DNA of 64,000 nt, taken from NCBI GenBank assembly GCA_041665785.1, contig JBAYIE010000012.1, positions 35,618 to 99,617 on the forward strand. The letters run 5' to 3'. The translations under genes were made by a program, and so were the position numbers. Positions 26,797 to 35,797 of the stretch are shown one piece after another. Position 1 is the first letter of the stretch. Each line of letters opens with the position of its first letter. This DNA is from JBAYIE01 sp041665785. GTDB lineage: Bacteria > Bacteroidota > Bacteroidia > UKL13-3. The notes below the pieces were generated by a model that worked only from the letters and a program-made list of their open reading frames with translations, made no database searches and was not told where the DNA came from.

Positions 26797-27840
26797 ATGT
26801 CAGGAAATAAAATATATACCTTTGATTTAGAGCTAAATTGGGACCTCATAAAACAATTATCCGAATTGGATACATTTGGAGGATCATGGTCTGCCATTGA
26901 AAATCGGGAAAGACAGGGTCTGCGGGAGTTAAAATCTATTGCTACAGTAAGAAGCGTAGGAGCTTCAACACGTATCGAAGGTTCAAAAATAACAGATGAT
27001 GAGGTTGAGCTATTGATTAGTCACCTTGACGTTGCAAAACTGGAAGAGAGAGATCAGCAGGAAGTAGCCGGGTACTTTGAAGCATTGGATACCATAGCGG
27101 AATTCTATGGTGATTTTGATATAAGGGAAAGTCATATCAAACAAATTCATCAGGTATTGATGAAACATAGTATTAAAGATGCCTGGCACAAAGGAAATTA
27201 TAAGCAACACAGCAATGTGGTTTTGGCATCACATCCGGATGGAAGTGAGCAGGTCGTATTCCAGACAACCAATCCCGGAATTGAAACAGAAGAGGCTATG
27301 CGTAACCTGATTGCATGGCATAACACAGATACAGAAACTCATCCGATTATACGTACCGCTTTATTTGTTTATGATCTGCTTAGCATACATCCTTTCCAGG
27401 ATGGTAACGGCAGATTGAGCAGATTGTTGACCACACTCCTTTTATTACGACAAGGATATTCATGGATTCAATACGTAAGTTTTGAGCATGAAATTGAAAG
27501 CAGGAAGAAAGAGTATTATCAGGTGTTGATTGAATGTCAGAGACACAGACCCGGCGAAAATATCAATCCCTGGGTGAACTTTTTTCTGGATTGCCTGAAC
27601 AATATTCAACATCAATTAATGAAGAAAATTGAATACAAAGGAAATGCAGGAAGTATGTCCATTAAAGAAAAAAAGATCTATTCCTATATTGAGAGCTATC
27701 CCGGCAGTCAATCAGGAACCATTGCCGGTAAATTGGGAATTCCGCTTCCAACTTTGAAAAAAATACTTGCAGCAATGGTTACTAAAAATATCATCCTTAA
27801 ACACGGTATTGGAAAAGGTACTCATTATACCACCGTTTAA
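26797..27840 (+). CDS. Fic family protein (AMPylase-type, with winged-helix tail)
   Basis: Fic enzymes transfer AMP or another phosphate-containing group to protein hydroxyls. The 347-residue protein has the active-site motif HPFQDGNGR at 198-206 (catalytic His198) and an N-terminal inhibitory motif STRIEG with Glu61, which fits the class II self-inhibited type. The C-terminal 60 residues look like a winged helix-turn-helix (KIYSYIESYP, GTIAGKLGIPLPTLKKIL), as in many Fic proteins thought to regulate their own gene. It is a single-gene unit with its own promoter, flanked by phased repeats. The target protein is unknown. Confidence 0.93.
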   Translation: MSGNKIYTFDLELNWDLIKQLSELDTFGGSWSAIENRERQGLRELKSIATVRSVGASTRIEGSKITDDEVELLISHLDVAKLEERDQQEVAGYFEALDTIAEFYGDFDIRESHIKQIHQVLMKHSIKDAWHKGNYKQHSNVVLASHPDGSEQVVFQTTNPGIETEEAMRNLIAWHNTDTETHPIIRTALFVYDLLSIHPFQDGNGRLSRLLTTLLLLRQGYSWIQYVSFEHEIESRKKEYYQVLIECQRHRPGENINPWVNFFLDCLNNIQHQLMKKIEYKGNAGSMSIKEKKIYSYIESYPGSQSGTIAGKLGIPLPTLKKILAAMVTKNIILKHGIGKGTHYTTV

Positions 27841-27881
27841 TATTTTCTGCTAATAATTACCACTAACATACTAAAATTTAA

Positions 27882-27912
27882 AAGCCCCGGAAACCTAATG
27901 GTACCGGGGCTT
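27882..27912 (-). terminator. hairpin terminator between fic and hppD (convergent)
   Basis: AAGCCCCGG (27882-27890) pairs with CCGGGGCTT (27904-27912), a perfect 9-bp stem with extra ACC/GGT pairing inside the loop. On the minus strand it is followed by TTAAATTTTAG, so it best fits termination of hppD, but it can also stop the fic transcript. Confidence 0.8.
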
Positions 27913-27934
27913 CTGATAAAAGTAATTAAGTGAC

Positions 27935-29071
27935 TTATAAGTTTCCGCGCAGATCCTGCTCGTGTTCCAACGCTTCGAACAAGGCTTTGAAATTCCCTTT
28001 ACCGAATGATTTGGCTCCTTTGCGCTGAATGATTTCGAAGAACATGGTTGGCCGATCTTCTACCGGCTTGCTGAACAATTGCAGCAGGTAACCCTCTTCG
28101 TCGCGGTCGACCAAAATGCCCAATTCTTTTAACGGTTCAATATCTTCTTCAATTTTTCCTACTCGGTCAAACAGATCGTCGTAATAGGTTTTAGGCACCT
28201 GCAAAAATTCAACGCCCCGTGCTTTGAGTTGTCGCACTGTAGCAACAATATCGTGCGTGGCAACAGCGATATGCTGCGTACCTTCGCCTTCATAAAAATC
28301 GAGGTATTCTTCTACTTGCGATTTCTTTTTACCAACAGCCGGTTCGTTGATCGGGAATTTTACATATCCGTTTCCGTTGCTCATCACCTTGCTCATCAAA
28401 GCGGAATATTCAGTTGAAATATCTTTATCGTCGAACGAAAGGATATTTTTAAATCCCATCACCTCTTCGTAAAATTTAACCCATGGATTCATCTGGTTCC
28501 AACCCACATTGCCCACGCAATGATCGATATACAACAAACCAGTTGGTTCCGGATTGTACTCGCTTTTCCATTCTACAAATCCGGGCATAAATACACCTTT
28601 GTAATTTTTGCGTTCAACAAATACGTGCTCCACTTCGCCATATGTTTGAATTCCGCTTATGCGTACTTCTCCGCTTTTGTCGCTTAAAGTTTGCGGCTGA
28701 CGGGTGGCTTTACCGCCTCGTTTGGTGGTTTGTTCGAATGCATCGTATGCATCATCTACCCACAGCGCCAATACTTTTACGCCATCGCCGTGTTTGCGGT
28801 GGTGTTCGGCAATCGGGCTGTCGGAATGCAAAGGACTGGTTAATACAAGGCGGATTTTGTCTTGTATCAATACATAGGAAGTGCGGTCGCGCATTCCGGT
28901 TTCAGGACCGGCATAAGCCAGCGATTGAAATCCAAATGCTGTTTTGTAATAATGTGCGGCTTGTTTGGCATTGCCTACATACAATTCAATGTAGTCGGTG
29001 CCTTTCAGCGGGAGAAAATCGGTTGATTTTCCGTTCGCTGCTATGCTTGTTTTTGCTTCTGTCGTTTCCAT
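27935..29071 (-). CDS. hppD: 4-hydroxyphenylpyruvate dioxygenase
   Basis: HppD turns 4-hydroxyphenylpyruvate into homogentisate in tyrosine breakdown. The 378-residue protein has two vicinal-oxygen-chelate domains. The three Fe(II) ligands are in place: His184 in YIDHCVGNV, His267 in TQHIAVATHD and Glu346 in FFEIIQRKG. The next enzyme of the pathway, homogentisate dioxygenase, is encoded on the same strand about 0.7 kb upstream, with a lipoprotein gene and a gene remnant in between. Confidence 0.97.
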   Translation of the reverse strand: METTEAKTSIAANGKSTDFLPLKGTDYIELYVGNAKQAAHYYKTAFGFQSLAYAGPETGMRDRTSYVLIQDKIRLVLTSPLHSDSPIAEHHRKHGDGVKVLALWVDDAYDAFEQTTKRGGKATRQPQTLSDKSGEVRISGIQTYGEVEHVFVERKNYKGVFMPGFVEWKSEYNPEPTGLLYIDHCVGNVGWNQMNPWVKFYEEVMGFKNILSFDDKDISTEYSALMSKVMSNGNGYVKFPINEPAVGKKKSQVEEYLDFYEGEGTQHIAVATHDIVATVRQLKARGVEFLQVPKTYYDDLFDRVGKIEEDIEPLKELGILVDRDEEGYLLQLFSKPVEDRPTMFFEIIQRKGAKSFGKGNFKALFEALEHEQDLRGNL

Positions 29072-29082
29072 GGTTATCGTGT

Positions 29083-29508
29083 TTAATAATATATACTATT
29101 TGAATTATTTCTGTTCCCGTTTTGAATCAGGCTGTCTAATTCATAGACCGGATTTTTACAAGGATCATCCGGCTTAACAAAGGTATGTGAATACACCTGA
29201 ATCGTATCTGTTTTTGTAGCGGGTTTAATCCTGAAATAAAACGTTTCCAGCGAGTCTCCATTCAAGGCTACAAAAATACTGGAATCGCTGAAATCGGGGA
29301 TGACGAATAAGGACTGACTTTCATTTTTAATTTCAAAGGAATCCACTTTGGAGATCAGGTTTTGTTGCGTAATACGGTCGAGCACTTTTAAGCGGACACC
29401 CGGTTGAATCATGATGGCGGGACAGGGGATTTCTTCTTTCGGTTGAAGGCAGGATTGTATTACAAGCATTCCTGTCAAAAGCAACAAATTGAACCATTTT
29501 TGTTTCAT
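29083..29508 (-). CDS. hypothetical lipoprotein
   Basis: A 141-residue protein starting MKQKWFNLLLLTGMLVIQSC; the Cys after VIQS fits a lipobox, so the mature protein would be membrane-anchored. The ATG at 29508 was chosen over the longer open frame (to 29565) because it gives the signal peptide at the start. The mature part has beta-rich segments and a Cys pair (IPCP, DDPC). No family recognised. It lies 11 bp upstream of hppD on the same strand, so it may share a transcript with a metabolic gene by position only. Confidence 0.7.
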   Translation of the reverse strand: MKQKWFNLLLLTGMLVIQSCLQPKEEIPCPAIMIQPGVRLKVLDRITQQNLISKVDSFEIKNESQSLFVIPDFSDSSIFVALNGDSLETFYFRIKPATKTDTIQVYSHTFVKPDDPCKNPVYELDSLIQNGNRNNSNSIYY

Positions 29509-29564
29509 TAATTTACCATAAAGTGAATTGATCGGATATTTTATTATTGTTCTGTTTCTAATCA

Positions 29565-29726
29565 CTATTGATATGAAGTACTCCTTTTAAGTTGTTGTTG
29601 AGTAACAAAGTCTCTACTTAACTTTTGCTCATAGCAAATCGAAAAAAATTGTTTCACCAATTCTCTCGCTTGCTGCCAGCAATACAACTCTTCAAAGCCT
29701 TTTATTTTTTCAGCTTCATGTTTCAT
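29565..29726 (-). pseudogene. truncated four-helix-bundle (23S rRNA-intervening-sequence type) protein gene
   Basis: The 53-codon frame starts MKHEAEKIKGFEELYCWQQA and continues RELVKQFFSI. This is the N-terminal signature (FExLxxWQxAREL) of the four-helix-bundle family named after 23S rRNA intervening sequences, normally about 120 residues. It continues RDFVTQQQLKRST, matching the next family block, then stops at SYQ and never reaches the usual SIPxNIAEG block. No other frame downstream continues the family. I read it as a 3'-truncated remnant; a functional short form cannot be excluded. Confidence 0.7.
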
Positions 29727-29786
29727 AGGATAGTAATTAGTTTAACTCTTAGTACATGAACACATCGCTCATATCACTAAATATAC

Positions 29787-30944
29787 TCATTCCACCCAAC
29801 TCTTATAATACTCCGGATCTTCCAGTTTCATAGCTTCAGCAGTGATTTGCAATGGGTAAAACGGATCGATCATCACTGCAAGCTCGCGTGTTTCAGTTTT
29901 GCCAATGGATTTCTCAACAGTACCCGGATGCGGTCCGTGAGGAATACCTTTCGGGTGCAGGGTAATCATGCCGCGTTCTACATGTTTGCGGCTCATGAAA
30001 TCGCCATCTACATAATACAATACTTCATCGCTGTCGACATTGCTATGCGCATACGGTGCAGGTATAGCCAATGGATGATAATCGTACATACGCGGAACAA
30101 ATGAACAGATCACAAAATTGTGTCCTTCAAAAGTCTGATGAATCGGTGGTGGCATATGCACCCTGCCGGTTATTGGTTCGTAATTGTGTATGCTGAAACC
30201 GTAAGGATATTGATATCCATCCCAACCAATGGCATCAAACGGGTGTGTGGCATAAGTATATGGATACAACATATCCTGCTTCTTGATCATCACTTTGAAA
30301 TCGCCGAATGTATCGTGTGTTTCAAGTGCCTGCGGCAATTTGATATCGCGTTCGCAATACGGTGAATGTTCGAGAAACTGTCCGAAGTTGTTGAGGTAAC
30401 GTTTGGGCGGACGTACCGGCGACAAACTTTCGGTGATGAATATGCGGTTGTTTTCGTTGTTGAACTGAAGCTGATAAATGGTACCGCGGGGGATTACCAG
30501 ATAATCGCCATACTCGAACTGAATCTGACCGTAAATAGTTTTGAGGGTACCGCTTCCTTCGTGAATAAACAATACTTCGTCGGCATCCGAATTTTTATAA
30601 AAATAATCCGTCATCGACTTTTTGGGAGCGGCCGAGGCCAGGTACACATCGCTGTTGAACAACAGGTACACGCGGCTCTGGAGATAATCGTCGGCCGGTT
30701 TTGTATTGAAGGTCATAAAACTCCTGTTCTGCAGGTTTTTGGCAAGAGCTGCTTTTGGACCAAACTCGGTTGCATTACCGATAGCTTTAACCAGCGTAGG
30801 CGGATGGCTGTGGTATACCAATGAATACAAGCTTGAAAACCCTTCGGTGGAGATCAGTTCTTCCTGATACAGATTGCCATCGGGTTTGCGGAATTGAATA
30901 TGGCGTTTTTCGGGAATGGATCCCAATCGGTGGTAGAATGGCAT
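29787..30944 (-). CDS. hmgA: homogentisate 1,2-dioxygenase
   Basis: HmgA opens the ring of homogentisate to maleylacetoacetate. The 385-residue cupin protein shows EVLFIHEGSGTL and YGDYLVIPRGTIYQL in the first cupin half, and the metal-site region GMITLHPKGIPHGPHPG in the second. It is shorter than the roughly 440-residue proteobacterial and eukaryotic enzymes, which is usual for Bacteroidota members. With hppD it covers two successive steps of tyrosine breakdown; fumarylacetoacetase is not in this window. Confidence 0.93.
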   Translation of the reverse strand: MPFYHRLGSIPEKRHIQFRKPDGNLYQEELISTEGFSSLYSLVYHSHPPTLVKAIGNATEFGPKAALAKNLQNRSFMTFNTKPADDYLQSRVYLLFNSDVYLASAAPKKSMTDYFYKNSDADEVLFIHEGSGTLKTIYGQIQFEYGDYLVIPRGTIYQLQFNNENNRIFITESLSPVRPPKRYLNNFGQFLEHSPYCERDIKLPQALETHDTFGDFKVMIKKQDMLYPYTYATHPFDAIGWDGYQYPYGFSIHNYEPITGRVHMPPPIHQTFEGHNFVICSFVPRMYDYHPLAIPAPYAHSNVDSDEVLYYVDGDFMSRKHVERGMITLHPKGIPHGPHPGTVEKSIGKTETRELAVMIDPFYPLQITAEAMKLEDPEYYKSWVE

Positions 30945-31046
30945 AATATGGTTGTATAATTTAAAATCGAGGCAAATATTTTTTACGATTCATGCAAACA
31001 AAATCCCGTTTTTTGTGACTTCCTTTACATAATCCCAAAAAAACAA

Positions 31047-32072
31047 ATGTACCTCAAAACCAACAGAGTTCAACTGATTTTTGTCATTCTGCCCCTGCTG
31101 TTGCTGATCGCCTGCAACCCGCAACCCGACAAGGTTTTCACGCCGGTTAATCCCGTTGACAGCATGGCCAATAATGCAGCAATAAAGGAAGCGAGTGCAG
31201 CCATTGAAAAAGATCCCTCGAACCCGGAAATGTATTACCGTCGGGCTATTAGTTACTATAACCTGAAGTACCTCGGACGGGCGTTAGCCGATATCGACGA
31301 TGCCATGCGGCTGGATGCGCAAAATCCCTTGTATCCGTTTCAAAAAGGCAAAATTTGCTATGCCATGAATAAAACGATTGATGCAGAGAAAGCATATACA
31401 ACGGCCATTGCACTCAAACCCGATTTTACAGAGGCGCAAATGAAACTGGCCGAATTGTATTATATCGTTAAGAAGCACCGCGAATCGCTGAACCTGTTAA
31501 ACAGCATTACCGCGAAAAACCCGGACAAACAGGATGCCTATTTTTTTAAAGGCATGAATTATAAGGAAACCGGAGATACGGGTAAAGCTATTTCCAATTT
31601 TCAAAAAGCCCTGGAATACGACAAAGCCTATTATGATGCCGCGGTACAATTGGGAATACTTTATACAGCCAAAGGAGATAAAACAGCTTATGATTATTTG
31701 ACATCAGCCATTAAGATGCAGCGATCTAATCCGGAAGCTTATTTTATGCGGGGCTATTATTTTCAGACTCAAAAAGATTTCCAAAAAGCATTGTTTGATT
31801 ACCGCAAGGTGGTTGACCTGGATCCATCCAATGCCCTGGCCTATTATAATGTGGGGTGCATCAACTTTGATGTAAAACAATACAAAGAAGCTTTACGGGC
31901 ATTCAATATCAGCATTCAAATGCAGCCCTCGAATGCACAGGCGTATTATATGCGTGGACTGGTGCAGGAAATAGAAGGAAACAAGGAAGATGCCCGATTG
32001 AATTATCAATATGCTTTGCAACTGGAACCTGAATTTCAGTTGGCGAAAGAGCGTTTACAGCACCTTCGTTAA
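31047..32072 (+). CDS. TPR-repeat lipoprotein
   Basis: A 341-residue protein with a signal peptide and lipobox LLLIAC, so it should be lipid-anchored in the envelope. After the anchor come about eight TPR units, for instance PEMYYRRAISYYNLKYLGRA, PEAYFMRGYYFQTQKDFQKA and AQAYYMRGLVQEIEGNKEDA. Such proteins scaffold envelope complexes. No neighbour is on the same strand, so its partners are unknown. It is followed by the long non-coding stretch before thrS. Confidence 0.9.
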   Translation: MYLKTNRVQLIFVILPLLLLIACNPQPDKVFTPVNPVDSMANNAAIKEASAAIEKDPSNPEMYYRRAISYYNLKYLGRALADIDDAMRLDAQNPLYPFQKGKICYAMNKTIDAEKAYTTAIALKPDFTEAQMKLAELYYIVKKHRESLNLLNSITAKNPDKQDAYFFKGMNYKETGDTGKAISNFQKALEYDKAYYDAAVQLGILYTAKGDKTAYDYLTSAIKMQRSNPEAYFMRGYYFQTQKDFQKALFDYRKVVDLDPSNALAYYNVGCINFDVKQYKEALRAFNISIQMQPSNAQAYYMRGLVQEIEGNKEDARLNYQYALQLEPEFQLAKERLQHLR

Positions 32073-32150
32073 AAGCTTAAGTTAAAATTTTTCCTCCGGT
32101 TGATTCGTTTTTGAATACACTGAATTTCCCTTTCAGCACTTTTCTATTTC

Positions 32151-32251
32151 AGCGGAGAATGCCGGCTTAGGGGGCGCAGCAAGCTACCCCGCCTTTGCAT
32201 GGGATTAGCCGGGCAGGCGTGTAGTACCCGACCCTGAAGTAACGCTGTGAT
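32151..32251 (+). repeat. structured intergenic repeat, copy A (diverged)
   Basis: It begins AGCGGAGAATGCC and ends with the run GGGATT...GCGTGTAGT...GACCCTGAAG-TAACGC. Copy B at 32655 shares the same blocks in order: AGCGGAAATCCC, GGGATT, GCGTATAGT, GACCATGAAG, TAAGCGC. The central part differs, with CGCCT/AGGCG and GGGG/CCCC pairings here. Confidence 0.5.
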
Positions 32252-32360
32252 TATTGCAGTCATAGAATAAATCGGATTAGGCGCTTCAATCTTATACTTC
32301 TGACTATTTCATATTTTACTAAGATTATTTTGGGCGTTCCCCCGCCTGCCAAAAACTACA

Positions 32361-32407
32361 ATGCCTTTATGCGTGATTTTACCCTGAATATACTTTTCCA
32401 AAGGCAT
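32361..32407. repeat. inverted repeat with 31-base loop
   Basis: ATGCCTTT (32361-32368) and AAAGGCAT (32400-32407) are perfect inverted copies. They sit in the middle of the non-coding stretch. There is no T-tract and no assigned role. Confidence 0.45.
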
Positions 32408-32654
32408 CTTGTTTTTGTGCGTCGGGGGTCGGCGCTCGCTACTCGCTCACCCCGGGGTACCGTGGTGGAGCTCAGACAGGCCGCTCTGCGCCTAACGCGA
32501 GGGCATTCATCTATGGATGTTATTTGGAGCCGTCGAAACCATTTAGTCTGAATTTTCAACCGGTGGGTGGAGAGCGTTGTGGATGATATCAATGCTTATA
32601 GTGACTTGAATACTTTTCTGTGAACGTTCAGAAGTTAAATTATTTGGATAACAC

Positions 32655-32750
32655 CGTGCGTGAAGGATAGGAGCGGAAATCCCCTGAAGGAAGCGCTAGC
32701 TTACCTTCAGGGATTGGAGCGTATAGTCTGACCATGAAGGTAAGCGCACG
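32655..32750 (+). repeat. structured intergenic repeat, copy B (three-way fold)
   Basis: The outer arms CGTGCG (32655) and CGCACG (32745-32750) pair. Inside, AATCCCCTGAAGG and CCTTCAGGGATT form a long stem with one bulged base, and AAGC/GCTT closes a GCTA tetraloop at its tip (32678-32715). The flanks GATAGGAGCGG and GGAGCGTATAGTCTGACC resemble each other in part. The whole looks like a REP-type or retron-like mobile palindromic unit common between genes in Bacteroidota; family membership is from memory. Confidence 0.55.
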
Positions 32751-32887
32751 AGAAGTTAATTTTAAAGAAGCCATCCATCGCGCATCCTTCATGGGCACGC
32801 CAAAAAAATTAAATGTTTCTTTAAAAACACTTAAGCTGTCAAAAAACATTTCACGTTGTAGCGGGGTATCTTTATTTTGCAACCCTT

Positions 32888-34846
32888 ATGAATACCATTA
32901 ATATCACCCTTCCAGATGGGTCCGTTCGTTCGTATGAACGGGGAATAACCGGACTGGACGTAGCCAAATCGATCAGCGAAGGTCTGGCCCGTAATGTTTT
33001 AGCTGCAAAAGTTAAACTGGCTTCCAAAGGCGAAACTGCGGCGGAAGTATGGGATGCAACACGCCCGATCAACGAAGATGCGCAGGTGCAATTGCTCACC
33101 TGGACCGACAAAGAAGGAAAAGCCACGCTTTGGCATTCATCAGCTCACCTGATGGCCGAAGCGCTGGAGGCCTTGTATCCCGGAACCAAATTCGGTATAG
33201 GACCGGCCATTGATCAGGGATTTTATTACGATGTAGATTTTGGTGGTCAGGAATTTTCGTCGGAAGATTTTAAAAAGATTGAGGATAAGATGGCTGCACT
33301 GGCTAAGGCCGGAAATAATTATGAACGCAAAGAAGTATCGAAAACCGATGCCATTGCCTATTTCACCGAAAAAGGCGATGAATACAAACTGGAACTGATC
33401 GATGGGTTGAATGATGGTGAAATAACTTTTTATCAGCAGGGTAATTTTGTGGATCTCTGCCGCGGGCCACATATTCCGCAAACCGGACTGATCAAATCCA
33501 TCAAGCTGATGAGTGTAGCCGGCGCTTACTGGAGAGGCGACGAAAAAAACAAACAACTGACACGCATTTACGGCATTACTTTTCCGAAAAAATCGGAACT
33601 GGATGAATACCTGGCCATGCTGGAAGAGGCCAAGAAACGCGATCACCGTAAACTGGGTAAGGAATTGGAAATTTTTGCCTTCGATGATGATGTAGGTCCG
33701 GGATTACCTCTGTGGTTACCCAATGGAGCCGCCATCATTGAACGTCTTGAAGCTTTTGCCAAAAAAACAGAATCCGATGCCGGTTATGTACGTGTAAAAT
33801 CGCCGCATATTGCCAAAGAGAGCATGTATATCAAGAGCGGACATTTACCTTATTACAAAGACAGCATGTTTCCGCCCATGGATCTGGATGGAGAGAAATA
33901 TTACCTGAAGGCGATGAATTGTCCGCATCACCACAAAATATTTGCGGCTACGCCTAAATCGTACCGCGATTTACCGTTGCGCTATGCTGAATACGGAACC
34001 TGTTACCGGTATGAGCAAAGCGGCGAATTGTTTGGATTGATGCGGGTTCGTTCGCTGCAAATGAACGATGCTCATATTTATTGTACCGAAGCTCAGTTTG
34101 AAGATGAATTCAAAAAAGTAAATGCACTTTACCTGAAGTATTTTCAGGTGTTTGGCATTGATAAGTATGTGATGCGTTTCAGCAAGCACGATCCGGCCAA
34201 ACTGGGGCAGAAATACATTGATTCGCCCGAATTGTGGAAGAAAACGGAAGCCATGGTGCGCGATGTATTGGTTCATCTGGGGGTCAATTTTGTGGAAGTG
34301 GAAGACGAAGCCGCGTTTTACGGGCCTAAAATCGATATTCAGATTTACAGCGCCATCGGACGGGAGTTTACACTGGCTACCAACCAGGTAGATTTTGCCC
34401 AGGCAGAGCGGTTTGATCTGGAGTTTACCAACGAGAACAACCAAAAAGAGCGCCCACTGATTATTCACCGGGCTCCACTGAGTACCCACGAGCGGTTTAT
34501 CGGCTTTTTGCTGGAGCATTATGCAGGCAATTTGCCTTTATGGCTCACGCCCAAGCAGGTAACTATTCTGCCAATTAGTGAAAAGTATCACGAATATGGC
34601 CGGGAACTTTTTAATTTCCTGAATTTATCCGATATTCGCGGGCTATTTGACGACAGGAACGAGAAGATTGGCAAGAAAATACGGGATGCAGAGATGAAGA
34701 AAATACCCTATATGTTAGTGGTAGGTGAACAGGAAATGCAGGAAAAATCCGTATCGGTGCGCAAACATGGAGGCGAAGATGTCGGCAAATTTAAACTGGA
34801 AGAATTTGTAACTTTCTTTAACGAACAATTAACCGTAAAACTATAA
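32888..34846 (+). CDS. thrS: threonyl-tRNA synthetase
   Basis: ThrRS charges tRNA-Thr. The 652-residue class II synthetase has the N-terminal TGS domain (TLPDGSVRSYERGITGLDVA), the second editing domain with HSSAHLMAEAL, and the catalytic core with the zinc-site Cys in MNCPHHHKIF and motif 3 IHRAPLSTHERF. A C-terminal anticodon-binding domain follows from about residue 550. The start is an ATG. It heads a thrS-infC-rpmI-rplT series, an order shared by many bacteria. Confidence 0.98.
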   Translation: MNTINITLPDGSVRSYERGITGLDVAKSISEGLARNVLAAKVKLASKGETAAEVWDATRPINEDAQVQLLTWTDKEGKATLWHSSAHLMAEALEALYPGTKFGIGPAIDQGFYYDVDFGGQEFSSEDFKKIEDKMAALAKAGNNYERKEVSKTDAIAYFTEKGDEYKLELIDGLNDGEITFYQQGNFVDLCRGPHIPQTGLIKSIKLMSVAGAYWRGDEKNKQLTRIYGITFPKKSELDEYLAMLEEAKKRDHRKLGKELEIFAFDDDVGPGLPLWLPNGAAIIERLEAFAKKTESDAGYVRVKSPHIAKESMYIKSGHLPYYKDSMFPPMDLDGEKYYLKAMNCPHHHKIFAATPKSYRDLPLRYAEYGTCYRYEQSGELFGLMRVRSLQMNDAHIYCTEAQFEDEFKKVNALYLKYFQVFGIDKYVMRFSKHDPAKLGQKYIDSPELWKKTEAMVRDVLVHLGVNFVEVEDEAAFYGPKIDIQIYSAIGREFTLATNQVDFAQAERFDLEFTNENNQKERPLIIHRAPLSTHERFIGFLLEHYAGNLPLWLTPKQVTILPISEKYHEYGRELFNFLNLSDIRGLFDDRNEKIGKKIRDAEMKKIPYMLVVGEQEMQEKSVSVRKHGGEDVGKFKLEEFVTFFNEQLTVKL

Positions 34847-34850
34847 CCAT

Positions 34851-35456
34851 TTGGCAGCACCTATTATCCCGAACAAACCCCCGGGTCAGGGACCGGGAAA
34901 CCGTCCCAGGAGTCCTTATTACCGTGGAAGAAGAAGTTTAGAACCCGAGCATAAGCTCAATCACCTGATACAGGCCGACGAGATCCGGCTGGTGGGTGAA
35001 AATATTGAACCGGGAGTATTTAAACTGAGAGACGCTATTCGCATGGCGCAGGAACAGGAGCTGGATCTGATTGAAATTTCTCCGAACGCGGTACCGCCGG
35101 TTTGCCGGATTGCCGATTACAAGAAATTTCTTTACGAACAAAAGAAAAAGAAGAAGGAACAAAAGGCGAATACGGTTAAGCAGGAAGTAAAAGAAATACG
35201 TTTCGGACCGAATACCGACGAGCATGATTTCGAGTTTAAAGTGAAACATGCCGAACGGTTTTTATCGGAAGGAAATAAAGTGAGGGCTTTCGTATTCTTC
35301 AAGGGAAGAGCGATTGTTTACAAAGAAAGAGGAGAAGTATTGTTGCTGCAATTCGCCCAAAAACTGGCGGAGTTTGGTAAAGTAGAGCAATTGCCCCGTC
35401 TGGAAGGAAAGAAAATGTTTCTGATGATGGCCCCCAAAGGCAAAGCAGGAAAGTAG
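34851..35456 (+). CDS. infC: translation initiation factor IF-3
   Basis: IF-3 binds the 30S subunit and checks start-codon pairing. The N domain (about 30-100) has the family segment NHLIQADEIRLVGENIEPG and the C domain (about 105-190) has KEIRFGPNTDEHDFEFKVKH. The frame has no ATG before residue 69; the stop upstream is 34836-34838, so translation must start at TTG (34851) or at a rarer codon such as ATT (34863). Non-ATG starts in infC let IF-3 limit its own synthesis in E. coli. A Pro/Gly-rich N-terminal extension (about 25 residues) precedes the fold. Confidence 0.96.
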   Translation: MAAPIIPNKPPGQGPGNRPRSPYYRGRRSLEPEHKLNHLIQADEIRLVGENIEPGVFKLRDAIRMAQEQELDLIEISPNAVPPVCRIADYKKFLYEQKKKKKEQKANTVKQEVKEIRFGPNTDEHDFEFKVKHAERFLSEGNKVRAFVFFKGRAIVYKERGEVLLLQFAQKLAEFGKVEQLPRLEGKKMFLMMAPKGKAGK

Positions 35457-35493
35457 AAAAGTAAATTCGTAGGTCGATTAATATAACAAGGAA

Positions 35494-35694
35494 ATGCCAA
35501 AAGTAAAAACAAACAGCTCTGCCAAAAAGCGTTTTAAAGTTACCCCTAGTGGTAAAATAAAGCGTGCGCAAGCTTTCAAAAATCACATCCTTACCAAGAA
35601 AACCACCAAGCAAAAACGCGGCTTAACCAAAATGGTTGTCGTATCGGATGCCGACATGGGATTGGTAAAAAACCTCTTAGGTGTAGGTAAATAG
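35494..35694 (+). CDS. rpmI: 50S ribosomal protein L35
   Basis: A 66-residue basic protein with the L35 signature MPKVKTNSSAKKRFKVTPSG and KRAQAFKNHILTKK. It starts at an ATG 37 bp after infC and is followed by rplT after about 100 bp, the conserved infC-rpmI-rplT order. Confidence 0.97.
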   Translation: MPKVKTNSSAKKRFKVTPSGKIKRAQAFKNHILTKKTTKQKRGLTKMVVVSDADMGLVKNLLGVGK

Positions 35695-35797
35695 TTGAGG
35701 GATCAACTATCGGTTTATTCATTATTTAACCCGGACAAAAGCACCAAAGATCCGTTCATTGTAACGGGCGCTTAGGTTCAAAAAAACAAAAACAATT

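Larger units (their letters stand above)
32073..32887. other. 815-bp non-coding stretch with structured repeats upstream of thrS
   Basis: No frame here looks like a real gene; the two longest open frames (32330-32551 plus, 32356-32592 minus) have odd composition and lie on top of each other. The stretch holds two copies of a structured repeat (32151-32251 and 32655-32750). Between them are an inverted repeat at 32361-32407 and a GC-rich segment (32420-32500) with GGGGT/ACCCC pairing. It ends at the thrS start, where TTATTTTG (a poor -7 box) lies 8 bp before the ATG. Confidence 0.7.

Noticed and set aside
32330..32592. Protein-coding genes in the stretch before thrS
   Set aside because: The two open frames overlap on opposite strands, are rich in Arg/Ser/Thr/Cys with no fold-like pattern, and cover GC-rich inverted repeats.
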